Of a DNA stretch of 64,000 nucleotides, positions 39,058-48,300 are shown in pieces (position 1 is the stretch's first letter; every line of letters begins with the position of its first letter). Below the pieces are notes generated by a model. It ran no database searches. It was not told the DNA's origin and was given only the letters and a program-made list of their open reading frames with translations. Origin of the DNA: an uncultured Isosphaeraceae bacterium (GTDB lineage Bacteria > Planctomycetota > Planctomycetia > Isosphaerales > Isosphaeraceae); assembly GCA_945957605.1 (NCBI GenBank), contig CAMFLR010000001.1:1224633-1288632 (forward strand). The letters run 5' to 3'. A program made the translations under genes and the position numbers.

Positions 39058-39570
39058 TTGATGTTTGGCTGCATTCGAGCCCATATTCAGGATGCCCAGA
39101 CTGTGAACTTGTTTCTCCGCAGTCGTGTTCGCCTTCTTGCGCTCGGCATGGCGCTCGGTACTGTTTTCACGGGTTGCCAGCAAGAGTCGAAGAATCCGTT
39201 CGAACGCTATGTTCCCTCGCATGAAGCCGCGAAGGAAGCCGTGACGCGCATCATGGAAGGATGGCTCAAAGGGCTTCCGCCGGGCGAGTCTGGCAGCAAG
39301 CAACCCGAGGTCCACGTTGTCGACCAAACGCGCCGGGCCGACCAGCGTCTTGCCCGTTATGAGATTCTCGGCGAGGTGCCGGCTGATAACGCCCGCGCGT
39401 TTGCTGTACGCGTGACGTACGTCGGCACGGACGAGCCGGAAATCCTGCGATACATCGCCCTCGGCGTCGACCCGATGTGGATCTTCCGTCGAGAGGATTA
39501 CGAGGGGATCTGGAGCCACGGCTCGGAGGCACCCGCCGATCGCGCTGGTGAGCCCGCAAAGAAGCCATGA
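39058..39570 (+). CDS. Lipoprotein, paralogue B
   Basis: 170 residues as drawn; the start could be 39058, 39061 or a GTG at 39103, which would give a more compact signal (RSRVRLLALGMALGTVFTGC). Lipobox FTGC. The mature part shares with paralogue A the pattern 'RYEILGEVPADN' and 'ALGVDPMWIFRREDYEGIW'. Its stop overlaps the ATG of the RND adaptor gene (ATGA at 39567-39570). It is therefore translated together with the efflux adaptor and may be a third part of that metal-efflux system. Confidence 0.8.
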   Translation: MMFGCIRAHIQDAQTVNLFLRSRVRLLALGMALGTVFTGCQQESKNPFERYVPSHEAAKEAVTRIMEGWLKGLPPGESGSKQPEVHVVDQTRRADQRLARYEILGEVPADNARAFAVRVTYVGTDEPEILRYIALGVDPMWIFRREDYEGIWSHGSEAPADRAGEPAKKP

Positions 39571-41006
39571 CACACGAACCTACTCAGGACGCCGCAAATT
39601 CTGCGGATGCGCTCACACGCCTTAAGAATGCCCAGCGTGCGGTTCGAAACACAATCCGCACGCTTCAAGTACGCCTTCGGTTCATTGTGATTCTCGCCGC
39701 TGCGCTCGTTGTGGCGGGGCAGTGGGACACGTTGCGCAATCATTGGGACAAATTGACGAGCAGGCTCATTGGCGACCGACTCCCTTCGCGAATCGTCCCT
39801 CCGGACACCGAATATTTCTGCCCGATGGATCCTGTCGTCGTCTCGATGACGCCAGGCAAATGCGATATCTGCAACATGGCGCTCGTGCGTCGCAAGATCG
39901 GCGATACGTCTCCCCTGCCCTCTGGCGTGCTGGCGCGGATGCAGCTTTCTCCCTACCGCATGCAGCTCGCAGGTATTCAGACGGCGCCCGCCGACTACCG
40001 ACCGATCGCTCACGAGCTTCATTTGACCGGCATCGCGCGTAAGGACGGCCAAATCGAGTGCCGCGTTTCGGCACGCGATCGCGCGTTCGTCGCTGCAGGG
40101 CAAGCCGCTGAAGTTTGTGTTGACGAGAGCTCAGGACAAGCGAAAGCCAAGGGGCAGGTGACTTCGCTCGACGTTAACCCGCACGATTCGCACACGAACG
40201 TTGCGATTCATCTCGAAGAATCGGCGCCAGTGATTGCTTTTGGAACAAACGTTTTCGCAACTGTTCACAAGCCCATCGCCGAGCTTGAACCATTTCGCTC
40301 GCTTCCAACCAATGCCCCGCCCCTCGTGAAGGGTGAGTTGCTCGCACTTTACACTTGCCCTCAGCATCCCGAGGTCTTTGCCACGGCGCGAGGGCGCTGC
40401 CCCGTTGATCGTAACAACGAGTTGCAGCGCCGAGGCTTGCTCGATAATCAGCGTGTCCGCTGGTGGTGTCCAATGCACCCGAACGTAACGTCCGATCAAG
40501 CTGACGCTTCATGCGCGGCGTGTGGAGAAATGAAGCTCGTCCCGCGCATCGTGACGTATCGCCCTACGGGCAAAGTGCTCACGGTACCCGAGTCGGCAGT
40601 GGTTGATACCGGGACGCGTAAGGTTGTGTTCGTCGAACAGATGCCAGGAATGTTCGATAGCATCGAAATCTCCGTCGGCCCGCGCTGTGGTGATGTCTAT
40701 CCCGTCGTAAGCGGTATCGAGCCGGGCCAGCGCGTCGTCGTGAATGGTGCGTTTTTGCTGGATGCGGAGACGCGACTGAATCCAGGCCTCGCGGCGAGCT
40801 ACTTCGGAGCGGGCCGATCTGCACGCGACGAATTGCCAGTTTCAAAACAAGGCACCTGTCCCGTGACAGGAAAACCGCTCGGCTCGATGGGGACGCCGGT
40901 CTCAATCACGATCAACGGCCAGACGGTCCAGCTCTGCTGTGAAGGGTGCGAAGAACGGTTGAGAAAGTCGCCGGAAAAATATCTTTCCCGGCCGAAATCC
41001 CGCTGA
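39567..41006 (+). CDS. Heavy-metal RND efflux adaptor with three metal-binding modules
   Basis: 479 residues. One membrane helix at about 36-52. Then a heavy-metal-binding module YFCPMDP...KCDICNM (82-107), followed by the membrane-fusion core (115-260). A second module lies at YTCPQHPEVF...GRCPVD, a third at WWCPMHPN...CAACGEMK (about 262-330), and a beta-barrel part at 335-420 (VLTVPESAVVDTGTRKVVFV). The C-terminus (about 430-479) is a YHS/TRASH-like CPVTGKP...CCEGC module. Adaptors of the CusB/CzcB type join the pump to an outer-membrane channel and hand over metal ions. Three CPxH modules plus a CCxxC module is unusually rich. It overlaps the lipoprotein before it and is 34 bases before the pump. 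No TolC-type gene is near. Confidence 0.9.
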   Translation: MTHEPTQDAANSADALTRLKNAQRAVRNTIRTLQVRLRFIVILAAALVVAGQWDTLRNHWDKLTSRLIGDRLPSRIVPPDTEYFCPMDPVVVSMTPGKCDICNMALVRRKIGDTSPLPSGVLARMQLSPYRMQLAGIQTAPADYRPIAHELHLTGIARKDGQIECRVSARDRAFVAAGQAAEVCVDESSGQAKAKGQVTSLDVNPHDSHTNVAIHLEESAPVIAFGTNVFATVHKPIAELEPFRSLPTNAPPLVKGELLALYTCPQHPEVFATARGRCPVDRNNELQRRGLLDNQRVRWWCPMHPNVTSDQADASCAACGEMKLVPRIVTYRPTGKVLTVPESAVVDTGTRKVVFVEQMPGMFDSIEISVGPRCGDVYPVVSGIEPGQRVVVNGAFLLDAETRLNPGLAASYFGAGRSARDELPVSKQGTCPVTGKPLGSMGTPVSITINGQTVQLCCEGCEERLRKSPEKYLSRPKSR

Positions 41007-41040
41007 GTACAGTACCCGCCCCTCGACGAAACGCTGACGC

Positions 41041-44000
41041 ATGATCGAACGCTTGATCGCACTCTCGATTCGCCACCGGCTCGCCGTCATCATCGCCGGA
41101 TTTGTGCTCGCGCTCTGGGGTGTGTACGCCGCATACACCACGCCCGTCGATGCGATTCCGGACCTTTCGGAAAATCAGGTTGTCGTCTTCACCGATTGGC
41201 CAGGCCACAGCCCGCGCGAGGTCGAAGACCAGATTAGCTACCCCCTCTCCACCCACCTTCAAGGAATTCGCGGCGTACGAGTGGTGAGATCCTCAAGTGA
41301 TTTTCACTTCTCGATGATCCATGTGATCTTTACTGACGACGTTGACTTCCGCACCGCACGTCAGCGTGTGCTCGAACGCCTGGCACAAGCTAATGACATT
41401 CTTCCGAATGGCGCGATTACTCGACCACCGCCCGACGCGGTCGCCACCGGACAGATTTACTGGTACACGATTGAAGGAGGCGGGCTCGATCTCGGGCGTT
41501 TGAGGGCCTTGCAGGACTGGTACGTCGGGCCGCAACTGAGCGCCGTGCCGGGCGTGGCGGAGGTCGCGAGCGTCGGCGGATATCCCATCGAATACCAAGT
41601 GAACGTCGATCCTCGCAAGCTACAAACGCGAGGTGTCACGCTCGCCGAGGTGGTTCGTGCGGTCAATGAATCGAATACGACTGTGGGCGGACCGGTCGTT
41701 CAAAAAGGAAACGCCGAGTACATCGTCCGTAGCCTCGGCTGGCTCGGCGCACGCGTTGGCCAAGATGACGACACATTCGATTCCAAGCGCGCAGTACGTG
41801 ACTTGGAACGCACTGCGCTAGCCGCGAATACCGACGGATCGATCGTTCACGTCAGCGATGTCGCATCCGTGACGCTTGGTCCCGGCCCCCGGCGTGGGGT
41901 GCTCGAGAAGGATGGTAGCGAGGTCACCGGCGGCGTGGTCTTGATGGCGTATGGCGAGAACCCGCTGACGATCACGCGCCGAATCAAGGCAAAGATCCGC
42001 GACTTGCAGCCCGGTCTACCGCCGGGAGTGAAGATCGTCGCGTTCTACGACCGCACGCCGCTTATTCGAGGGGTAATTGGGACCGTTACCGGATCGATTA
42101 CCGAAGCAATCATCACTGCAACCGTTTGCGTGCTGCTGATCCTGCTGCACGTCCGTGCGTCATTCGTGATCGCGCTGACTCTGCCTCTAGCCGCGCTAGG
42201 ATCGTTCGCGTTGATGGCCTTGCTGCGATTGCTTGGCATCGCCGACATCGAGACAAACATCATGTCGCTGGCCGGAATTGCAATCTCGGTTGGCGTGCTC
42301 GTCGATTCGTCGATCGTTATGGTCGAAAACGCCATGCATCGACTGCGCGATGAGTTCGGCGATCAACCTGTGCGTGGCGATATTCGGGCGGTGATTTTGC
42401 CTGCCTGCCAGACCGTCGGCCGGCCGATTTTCTTCTCCGTGGCGATCATGATCCTTTCGTTCTTGCCTGTGTTCGCACTTGGCGGAATGGAGGGAAAAAT
42501 GTTCCACCCGCTGGCGTTCACGAAGTCGTTCGCGCTCGTAACCGTCGCACTTTTGGCCGTCACGCTCGTTCCCGCGCTGTGCACATATTTGCTGAAAGGA
42601 CGGATGCGAAGCGAGCGCGAAAGCTGGGTCGTACGAAGTGTCATCGATGTCTATCGCCCGATCCTGTCATCTTTGCTCGATCGACCCGGTCCGCTCGTCT
42701 GGCTGCTCGGGGTGACGTTCGTGATCGGGTTAGCACCTCTCGGCAGTCGCTCGCTGTTTTTGGGGACTCTCGGTCTGGCTCTTGTTGCAACGGCCGTCGC
42801 TTCGCGGACGCGGCTCGGTGGCGCGGTGGCGTGGATCAGCCTGATCGTCATCGCGCTCGTTGCCGACCAGCAAATCACACCGCTCGGACGTGAGTTCATC
42901 ACACCCGTTGACGAGGGGATGGTGATGAACATGCCTATGACCGTGCCCCGCGCTTCCGTGACCGAATCGGGCGATGATCTCAAGGCGTGCGACATGATTC
43001 TCTGCCGGTTCCCCGAGGTCGATATGGTCGTCGGCAAGGCTGGCCGCGCGGAATCCCCGACCGATCCCGCACCGATCGAAATGATCGAGACGATGGTGAA
43101 CTTTCGCCCGCGCGACTTCTGGCCCAAGCGCAAAATGCTGCCTCACGATGCCACGCGCCAGACTCGCGATGTGCTCGCCGCAATGGTGACGCGTGGGTTG
43201 ATCAAGCCTCCGGTCAATCAGGAAGTTCTGGTCGAACAGTCAACTGCCGCCGCGGTACCGCTCTACGACGCAGCTCTGCGCGAATACGCTTACTTGCGCA
43301 ACCGCGATTTCGAACGTACGCTGGTCAATCTCATCACCGATCCGGATGACCCTGGATACGCGGCTCAGCAAACGAGATGGGGCACCTATATACAACAACT
43401 CAACCGCGATCTCATCCCGCGTGCAGCGGAGACGTATACACGCATCATCGTCGAAGAATTGATCGACCGAACGGATGTCATCGATCCAACTCTTGCATCC
43501 GGCGTGCGGACGATCAAGGAGCTGCGCAATCGGCCGATGCCGATCGCAACCGGAGTCGCAGGCCAGCAACATGGGTCTCGTATCCCCTACTCCATCGAGC
43601 CGCTGCCGGCACTCGCAGCAATCCACGTCGAACAAACGAAACCCTTCGCCGCGCGGCTGTTGCTCTGGCGCAAGGATCGCTCCGAACTCGTCGGTTTTGG
43701 CTCCGAGCTCGATCAGGCCGTACAAATGCCAGGGTGGGCGAACGTTTGGACCATGCCAATTCAAAATCGTGTCGACATGCTGGCGACAGGCATAAATACG
43801 TCCGTCGGCGTTCGTGTTCGAGGCCGCAAGTTGGAGGATATCGTGCGGGTTTCGGAGGCGGTGGCCGCCGTACTGAAACGCGTGCCTGGAGCATCGGACG
43901 TGATCGCCGATCCCGTTCGAGGCAAGGGGTATATTGAGATACAAATCGATCGCGAGCGCGCGTCGCTTGCTGGCGTGCCAATTGCCGCACTCAACGAAGC

Positions 44001-44934
44001 GATCGAGTCTGCGCTCGGCGGCAAGGTTGCCACGACGACGGTGGAAGGACGAGAACGGCATCCCGTCCGCGTGCGTTATGCTCGCGATTGGCGTGGCGAT
44101 GAAGACGCTGTGCGCGACGTACTTGTTCCCTCGCTACGGAAAGAAGCGAATAGCCGGCCGGTGCTCGTTCCGCTGGCTGACATGGCCGACGTACGAATCG
44201 TCGAAGGTCCGGCGACGATCAAGAGCGAGAATGGTCTCCTGCGCAATTATGTCAGGCTCAATGTTCGCGACGCAAACGCAGCCGACTTCGTTGCACGTGC
44301 CCGAGTGGTCGTTGCACGTGAGGTCAAACTTCCGGAAGGAACGATCCTCGAATGGACCGGCCAGTTCGAGCATGAAGCCCGCGCCCGCGCAACTCTTCGA
44401 GTCATCGTACCGCTTGTCGTTGCTTTGATTTTCCTGATCCTCTACTTCACATACCACGACCTTGCCGACGCCGCGCTCATGATGCTGGCGATCCCCGGTG
44501 CCATTGCCGGTGGCGTGTTTTTCCAATGGCTTTTCGGCTTCAAATTCTCAGTCACGGTCTGGGTTGGCTACATCGCCTGCTTCGGAATGGCGACTTCGAC
44601 CGGCATCATCATGCTTGTCTATCTTCGCGAGGCCGTCGCGAAAGCTGGCGGAATTTCTTCGCTCGATGCCGAAGGACTTCGTCGCGCGGTGCTCGAAGGC
44701 GCTGTTAGCCGACTACGACCGAAGCTTTTGACAGAGGGAACCATCATTATCGGCCTCGCGCCGATGCTGTGGGCAACGGGAGTTGGTGCCGAGGTGATCA
44801 GGCCAATGGCCGCGCCTGTGCTCGGCGGCGTGCTGATCGCCGATGAGGTGATCGACCTGCTCCTACCAGTCGCGTTTTACCACGTTCGTCTCGCTCGACT
44901 TCGGCGGCTCGGGCGGATAAATGATTCGAACTAA
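41041..44934 (+). CDS. Heavy-metal efflux RND pump (CusA/CzcA family), enlarged
   Basis: 1297 residues, compared with about 1,040 for CusA. Twelve membrane helices in two sets are expected, with the first helix at about 13-32 and the first bundle at about 340-530. The family motif MPGWANVWTMPIQNRVDMLA, the 'TGI' after it and the DFR-like entry are present, so it belongs to the heavy-metal group. An added block of about 200 residues (700-910, with PRDFWPKRKMLPHD, RTLVNLITDPDDP, and a helical stretch) sits in the porter domain after the second helix set begins. Two hydrophobic stretches near 545-620 are also longer than usual. The pump likely moves copper, silver, zinc or cobalt out of the cell by proton exchange. 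Confidence 0.92.
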   Translation: MIERLIALSIRHRLAVIIAGFVLALWGVYAAYTTPVDAIPDLSENQVVVFTDWPGHSPREVEDQISYPLSTHLQGIRGVRVVRSSSDFHFSMIHVIFTDDVDFRTARQRVLERLAQANDILPNGAITRPPPDAVATGQIYWYTIEGGGLDLGRLRALQDWYVGPQLSAVPGVAEVASVGGYPIEYQVNVDPRKLQTRGVTLAEVVRAVNESNTTVGGPVVQKGNAEYIVRSLGWLGARVGQDDDTFDSKRAVRDLERTALAANTDGSIVHVSDVASVTLGPGPRRGVLEKDGSEVTGGVVLMAYGENPLTITRRIKAKIRDLQPGLPPGVKIVAFYDRTPLIRGVIGTVTGSITEAIITATVCVLLILLHVRASFVIALTLPLAALGSFALMALLRLLGIADIETNIMSLAGIAISVGVLVDSSIVMVENAMHRLRDEFGDQPVRGDIRAVILPACQTVGRPIFFSVAIMILSFLPVFALGGMEGKMFHPLAFTKSFALVTVALLAVTLVPALCTYLLKGRMRSERESWVVRSVIDVYRPILSSLLDRPGPLVWLLGVTFVIGLAPLGSRSLFLGTLGLALVATAVASRTRLGGAVAWISLIVIALVADQQITPLGREFITPVDEGMVMNMPMTVPRASVTESGDDLKACDMILCRFPEVDMVVGKAGRAESPTDPAPIEMIETMVNFRPRDFWPKRKMLPHDATRQTRDVLAAMVTRGLIKPPVNQEVLVEQSTAAAVPLYDAALREYAYLRNRDFERTLVNLITDPDDPGYAAQQTRWGTYIQQLNRDLIPRAAETYTRIIVEELIDRTDVIDPTLASGVRTIKELRNRPMPIATGVAGQQHGSRIPYSIEPLPALAAIHVEQTKPFAARLLLWRKDRSELVGFGSELDQAVQMPGWANVWTMPIQNRVDMLATGINTSVGVRVRGRKLEDIVRVSEAVAAVLKRVPGASDVIADPVRGKGYIEIQIDRERASLAGVPIAALNEAIESALGGKVATTTVEGRERHPVRVRYARDWRGDEDAVRDVLVPSLRKEANSRPVLVPLADMADVRIVEGPATIKSENGLLRNYVRLNVRDANAADFVARARVVVAREVKLPEGTILEWTGQFEHEARARATLRVIVPLVVALIFLILYFTYHDLADAALMMLAIPGAIAGGVFFQWLFGFKFSVTVWVGYIACFGMATSTGIIMLVYLREAVAKAGGISSLDAEGLRRAVLEGAVSRLRPKLLTEGTIIIGLAPMLWATGVGAEVIRPMAAPVLGGVLIADEVIDLLLPVAFYHVRLARLRRLGRINDSN

Positions 44935-45315
44935 AACTTCGGCTTTGCCAGAGCCTCAATGGTAGCTCCTTGATCTACTAGCCCGGCGAATACGGCACTG
45001 CTGAGGTTTCCGTCATGTTCGCTTGAATCGATTCCCGTCAATCATCCCTGGGACCAGGTCCAGGGCCACCATTGGTCTAACGGCGAATACAGGGACGTCG
45101 ACGAGTTGCTTGGCTCGGCAGGGATGGAGGGCTCGCGGCATATTTGAACGAAACAACGGTCAAGACGGCATGCCGAAGGTCGAACGCGGAGAAGTGCGGT
45201 TTACGGCCACGCTCATTCCGCTAATTCGTCATAGGCTCAAGATGCGTAGGCCCGAGGGCTCGACCATAGTCAAGCCCTCGAATGCGATCGTCCAGTTCAT
45301 GAGAAGCACGGCAAT
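44935..45315. other. Intergenic region between convergent genes
   Basis: About 380 bases between the end of the RND pump (rightward) and the end of the giant RHS gene (leftward). It holds a hairpin at 45253-45280. A short rightward open frame (45023-45346) has no ribosome site or motif and is not taken as a gene. Confidence 0.5.
45253..45280. terminator. Hairpin between convergent genes, likely terminator
   Basis: CGAGGGCT (45253-45260) plus GAC pair with GTC and AGCCCTCG (45273-45280): 11 pairs, one mismatch, four-base loop. It lies 36 bases beyond the stop of the leftward giant gene. No T run on either strand. Confidence 0.5.
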
Positions 45316-48300
45316 TCAACGGACGGTTGCCTTGTTTTTTCGATGAAGCACCAGCGGTCCCTTGGGTAATACCGTGTTGGACTTTATTGCTGCGGCTCGG
45401 GCTTGTAGTGCGTCGGCCTGCACTTTCCGGATGGTGATTTTGGGTGCATCATGCTGGCGGACCAAAATCTGCCGCTCCTTCGAGTCGAAGAAACGCCGGG
45501 TAATGATACCGAGCCCGAGGCCGCGAACGATCTCATTGGTCCAGTAATCAAGGCCAGCAGTCTCGGGTTCCCTGCCAAGCGTTTCGCGGTAAAGGACTGT
45601 TAGGAAAGCCTGCGCGCCCGCCAACTTTTTGCTCACTGGCGGAAGAACCGTGAGGATACCGTTCTGGAATGTGATGCTGTAATTCGGTGATGTGACCCCG
45701 GAGACGACAATCGCATACTGGCCGGGGAGACTTCCGGTCATGGCGGCGGTTGTGAAAGTTACCGATCCGGCGAGGGCGCTCGCGTCCTGACCGAGGACGA
45801 AGCCACTGTAACGTGCAGAGAACGGTGGATTGGACTGGTCGTAGACTTTGACCGCGTCAACGGCCGTTACAATGAGCGGCGCAGGATTCACGTTGATCGA
45901 GACCGCGGCCGTGGTCGCGCCGAAGTCCGTGGAATCGATTGGCGTGAAGCGCACGGAGAGTGTTTGCCCGCTACCGGCCTGGAGCACCGTGCCCGCTGCT
46001 GGCATGTAGGTGAATGTGCCAGGCAACGTATTACCGGCAAATGAGGCCGAGGCGTCGAGCTGAGCCACACCAAGCTGCGTCCCGTAAACGATGTCGGCAG
46101 GATTGGCCCAGGAAAGTTGCGGCGTCGCCCGCGCGACAACGAGGTTGCCGCTTGCACTGCTAGCCGTATCGGACGCATCGCCGGCGAAACTAGCACTCAC
46201 AGCGCCAACTGCAGTACCGGCATGGAAGCCGTCCAAGCTCACGAACCGAAGTGTCGCGACACCATTGCTGTCGGTCGTCGCCGTACCGACCTGAATCGAG
46301 CTACCGCCTACCGTCAGCGTGAAGTTGACGGAACGCCCCGCGAGGGGTGAACCGCCTGCGGTCAGAGTGGCCGTTAGCGTAGCAGTCCCGCCATAGATGC
46401 CGGCGCCCGAGACCGCCGCAAGGCCCGTCGGTTGCGCAACGTGGACGGTGGTCGTAGCCTGCGCGGTGGCAGGATTTTGCTGAACGTGGCCGACATGGTC
46501 GGTCGCCACACTGTAGAAGGCATATGTATGACCGTCCTGCCCGGTGTAGTCGGCCGAGGTCATCTGAGTGCCGGTGAGCCAGGCTGTGAACGGACCGCCG
46601 TCCTCGGAAACATAGATATCGAAGGACGCGATGCCAGAGCCACCGGTGTCGTCCTGGCCGGTCCAGTAGACCGTGAATGTGCGCTGGCTCGAGGCCGGTA
46701 GTTCAGCCACGGCGCTTGTGGGCGAGCCGACGTCCATGGTGTTCGAGATTGGTGCAGTATCGAGAGAGCTCTCATCGGGCAGGCCGGCCTGGAATGTGAC
46801 GGTAGCCTTCGCGCCGATGACGGTACCAGTGGTGTCGCTGCTCTTGGGCGAGACGATGTAGGTCACAAAACCTTGCCCGGCGCCCGTATCGTTGTCCGGG
46901 GGCAAGAAACCCTCAGCCGGGTTGCCGGCGGGCACGTCGAACGTCGTGGGGTCGATGGATGTGAAGGTCCACGTGACGACGCCCGTTTGCTGGTCGAACT
47001 CGCCGTCGACATCCACATAGACGCCGGTCGTGCTGCGGTCATCGATGCGCGTTTGATAGGACTTCAGGCCGGCCGGAACCGAGTAGATCTGACCGCCGAA
47101 GCCGAATTCTCCGAGCTGGAAGGTGGTCCAGTCGAGACTCGTGTCGAGTTGTTGGGTGACCTTCACGACCTGCGCCGGAGCCGGCGCGGACGGCTTGTTC
47201 TCGAAGTTGATGAGATAAGGGAAGGCGCCGCCTTCCCGGACGAACTCTGGTGTGCCGTAGCCGGAAGGGCCGGAGATGAAGTTGGGGTCAGTGGGCGCTA
47301 AGGCGATCGTGGATTCCTCAATCGTCCGCGTAGCAAGGATCTCGTTGAAGAGATGGGACTCTTGATCTTGAACTTGATAAGCTAAGTAGACGTCGATGGC
47401 TGCCAGAACGACGTAAAAGCCGTTCTCCAAGACGAATCCGGCCGCTTCAACCAGTCCCTCGCCTGTAACCCCTGCGACGTCCACGAGCGGCACGCCCACC
47501 TTGGAGCCTTCCTCCACAATCTTTTCGCCTAACGATAGCGCGTATTTTGATCCCGTGTCGACGCTCGACTTTAACAGACCCGAGGCCAAATCCGAGCCCG
47601 CCTGCAACGCTCTCGATCCCAAGCTTTCGGAAGCCTGGGCGCTGGCCGAGGTCGTACTTGTACCGAATGAGTTCATCGGCGTCACTCTTCCGCTAAGGTC
47701 AGCGATTCCTCCTGCGGATCCGTTGACGTAGTTGCCGCCAGCGTTATAGATGAGGCCAGTGGGATCGACCAGGTTCACGGGATCGTTAGCCGCATAGGCA
47801 TTCAGATTCGGCCCGCCGCCAAGGCCAGTCGGATCGCGTTGGATGAACCGGCCGAGCGAAGGAGAGTAGAACCGCGCCCTCATGAAATCGAGGCCGTTAC
47901 CCACGGTCATCACGCCGTCCTGGCCGACGTACTGGAACGGATTGGAGACCGATTCGCTTGCGCTGCTCACCTCGCCGAATGGCAGGTAGCTGTAACTGTT
48001 GATATAGTTACCCCCCTGCCCGCTAAGTCCGGCTGTGTTGCCGATGGCGTCGTAATCGTAGTATGCGGAGGAGCCGGAGCCATCGACGCGACTGGCCAGG
48101 GTGATGCCGTAGGTATAGTTCGCGATCAGCTTGCCGCTGCTGTCATATTCTCCCAGGACCTCCCCCTCGCCCCTGGGGTCGATCAGGTAGCGCGTCGTCT
48201 GGCCGTTGTGGGTGCTGGCAACGAGATTCCCCAGAGCATCGTAGGTATAGCCCCAGGTATCCGTTGGGGTTTGAACACCGATGAGCCGGTTCAGGGGGTC

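Noticed and set aside
45023..45346. A 107-codon rightward frame after the RND pump
   Set aside because: No ribosome site or motif, and it overlaps the end of the giant gene.
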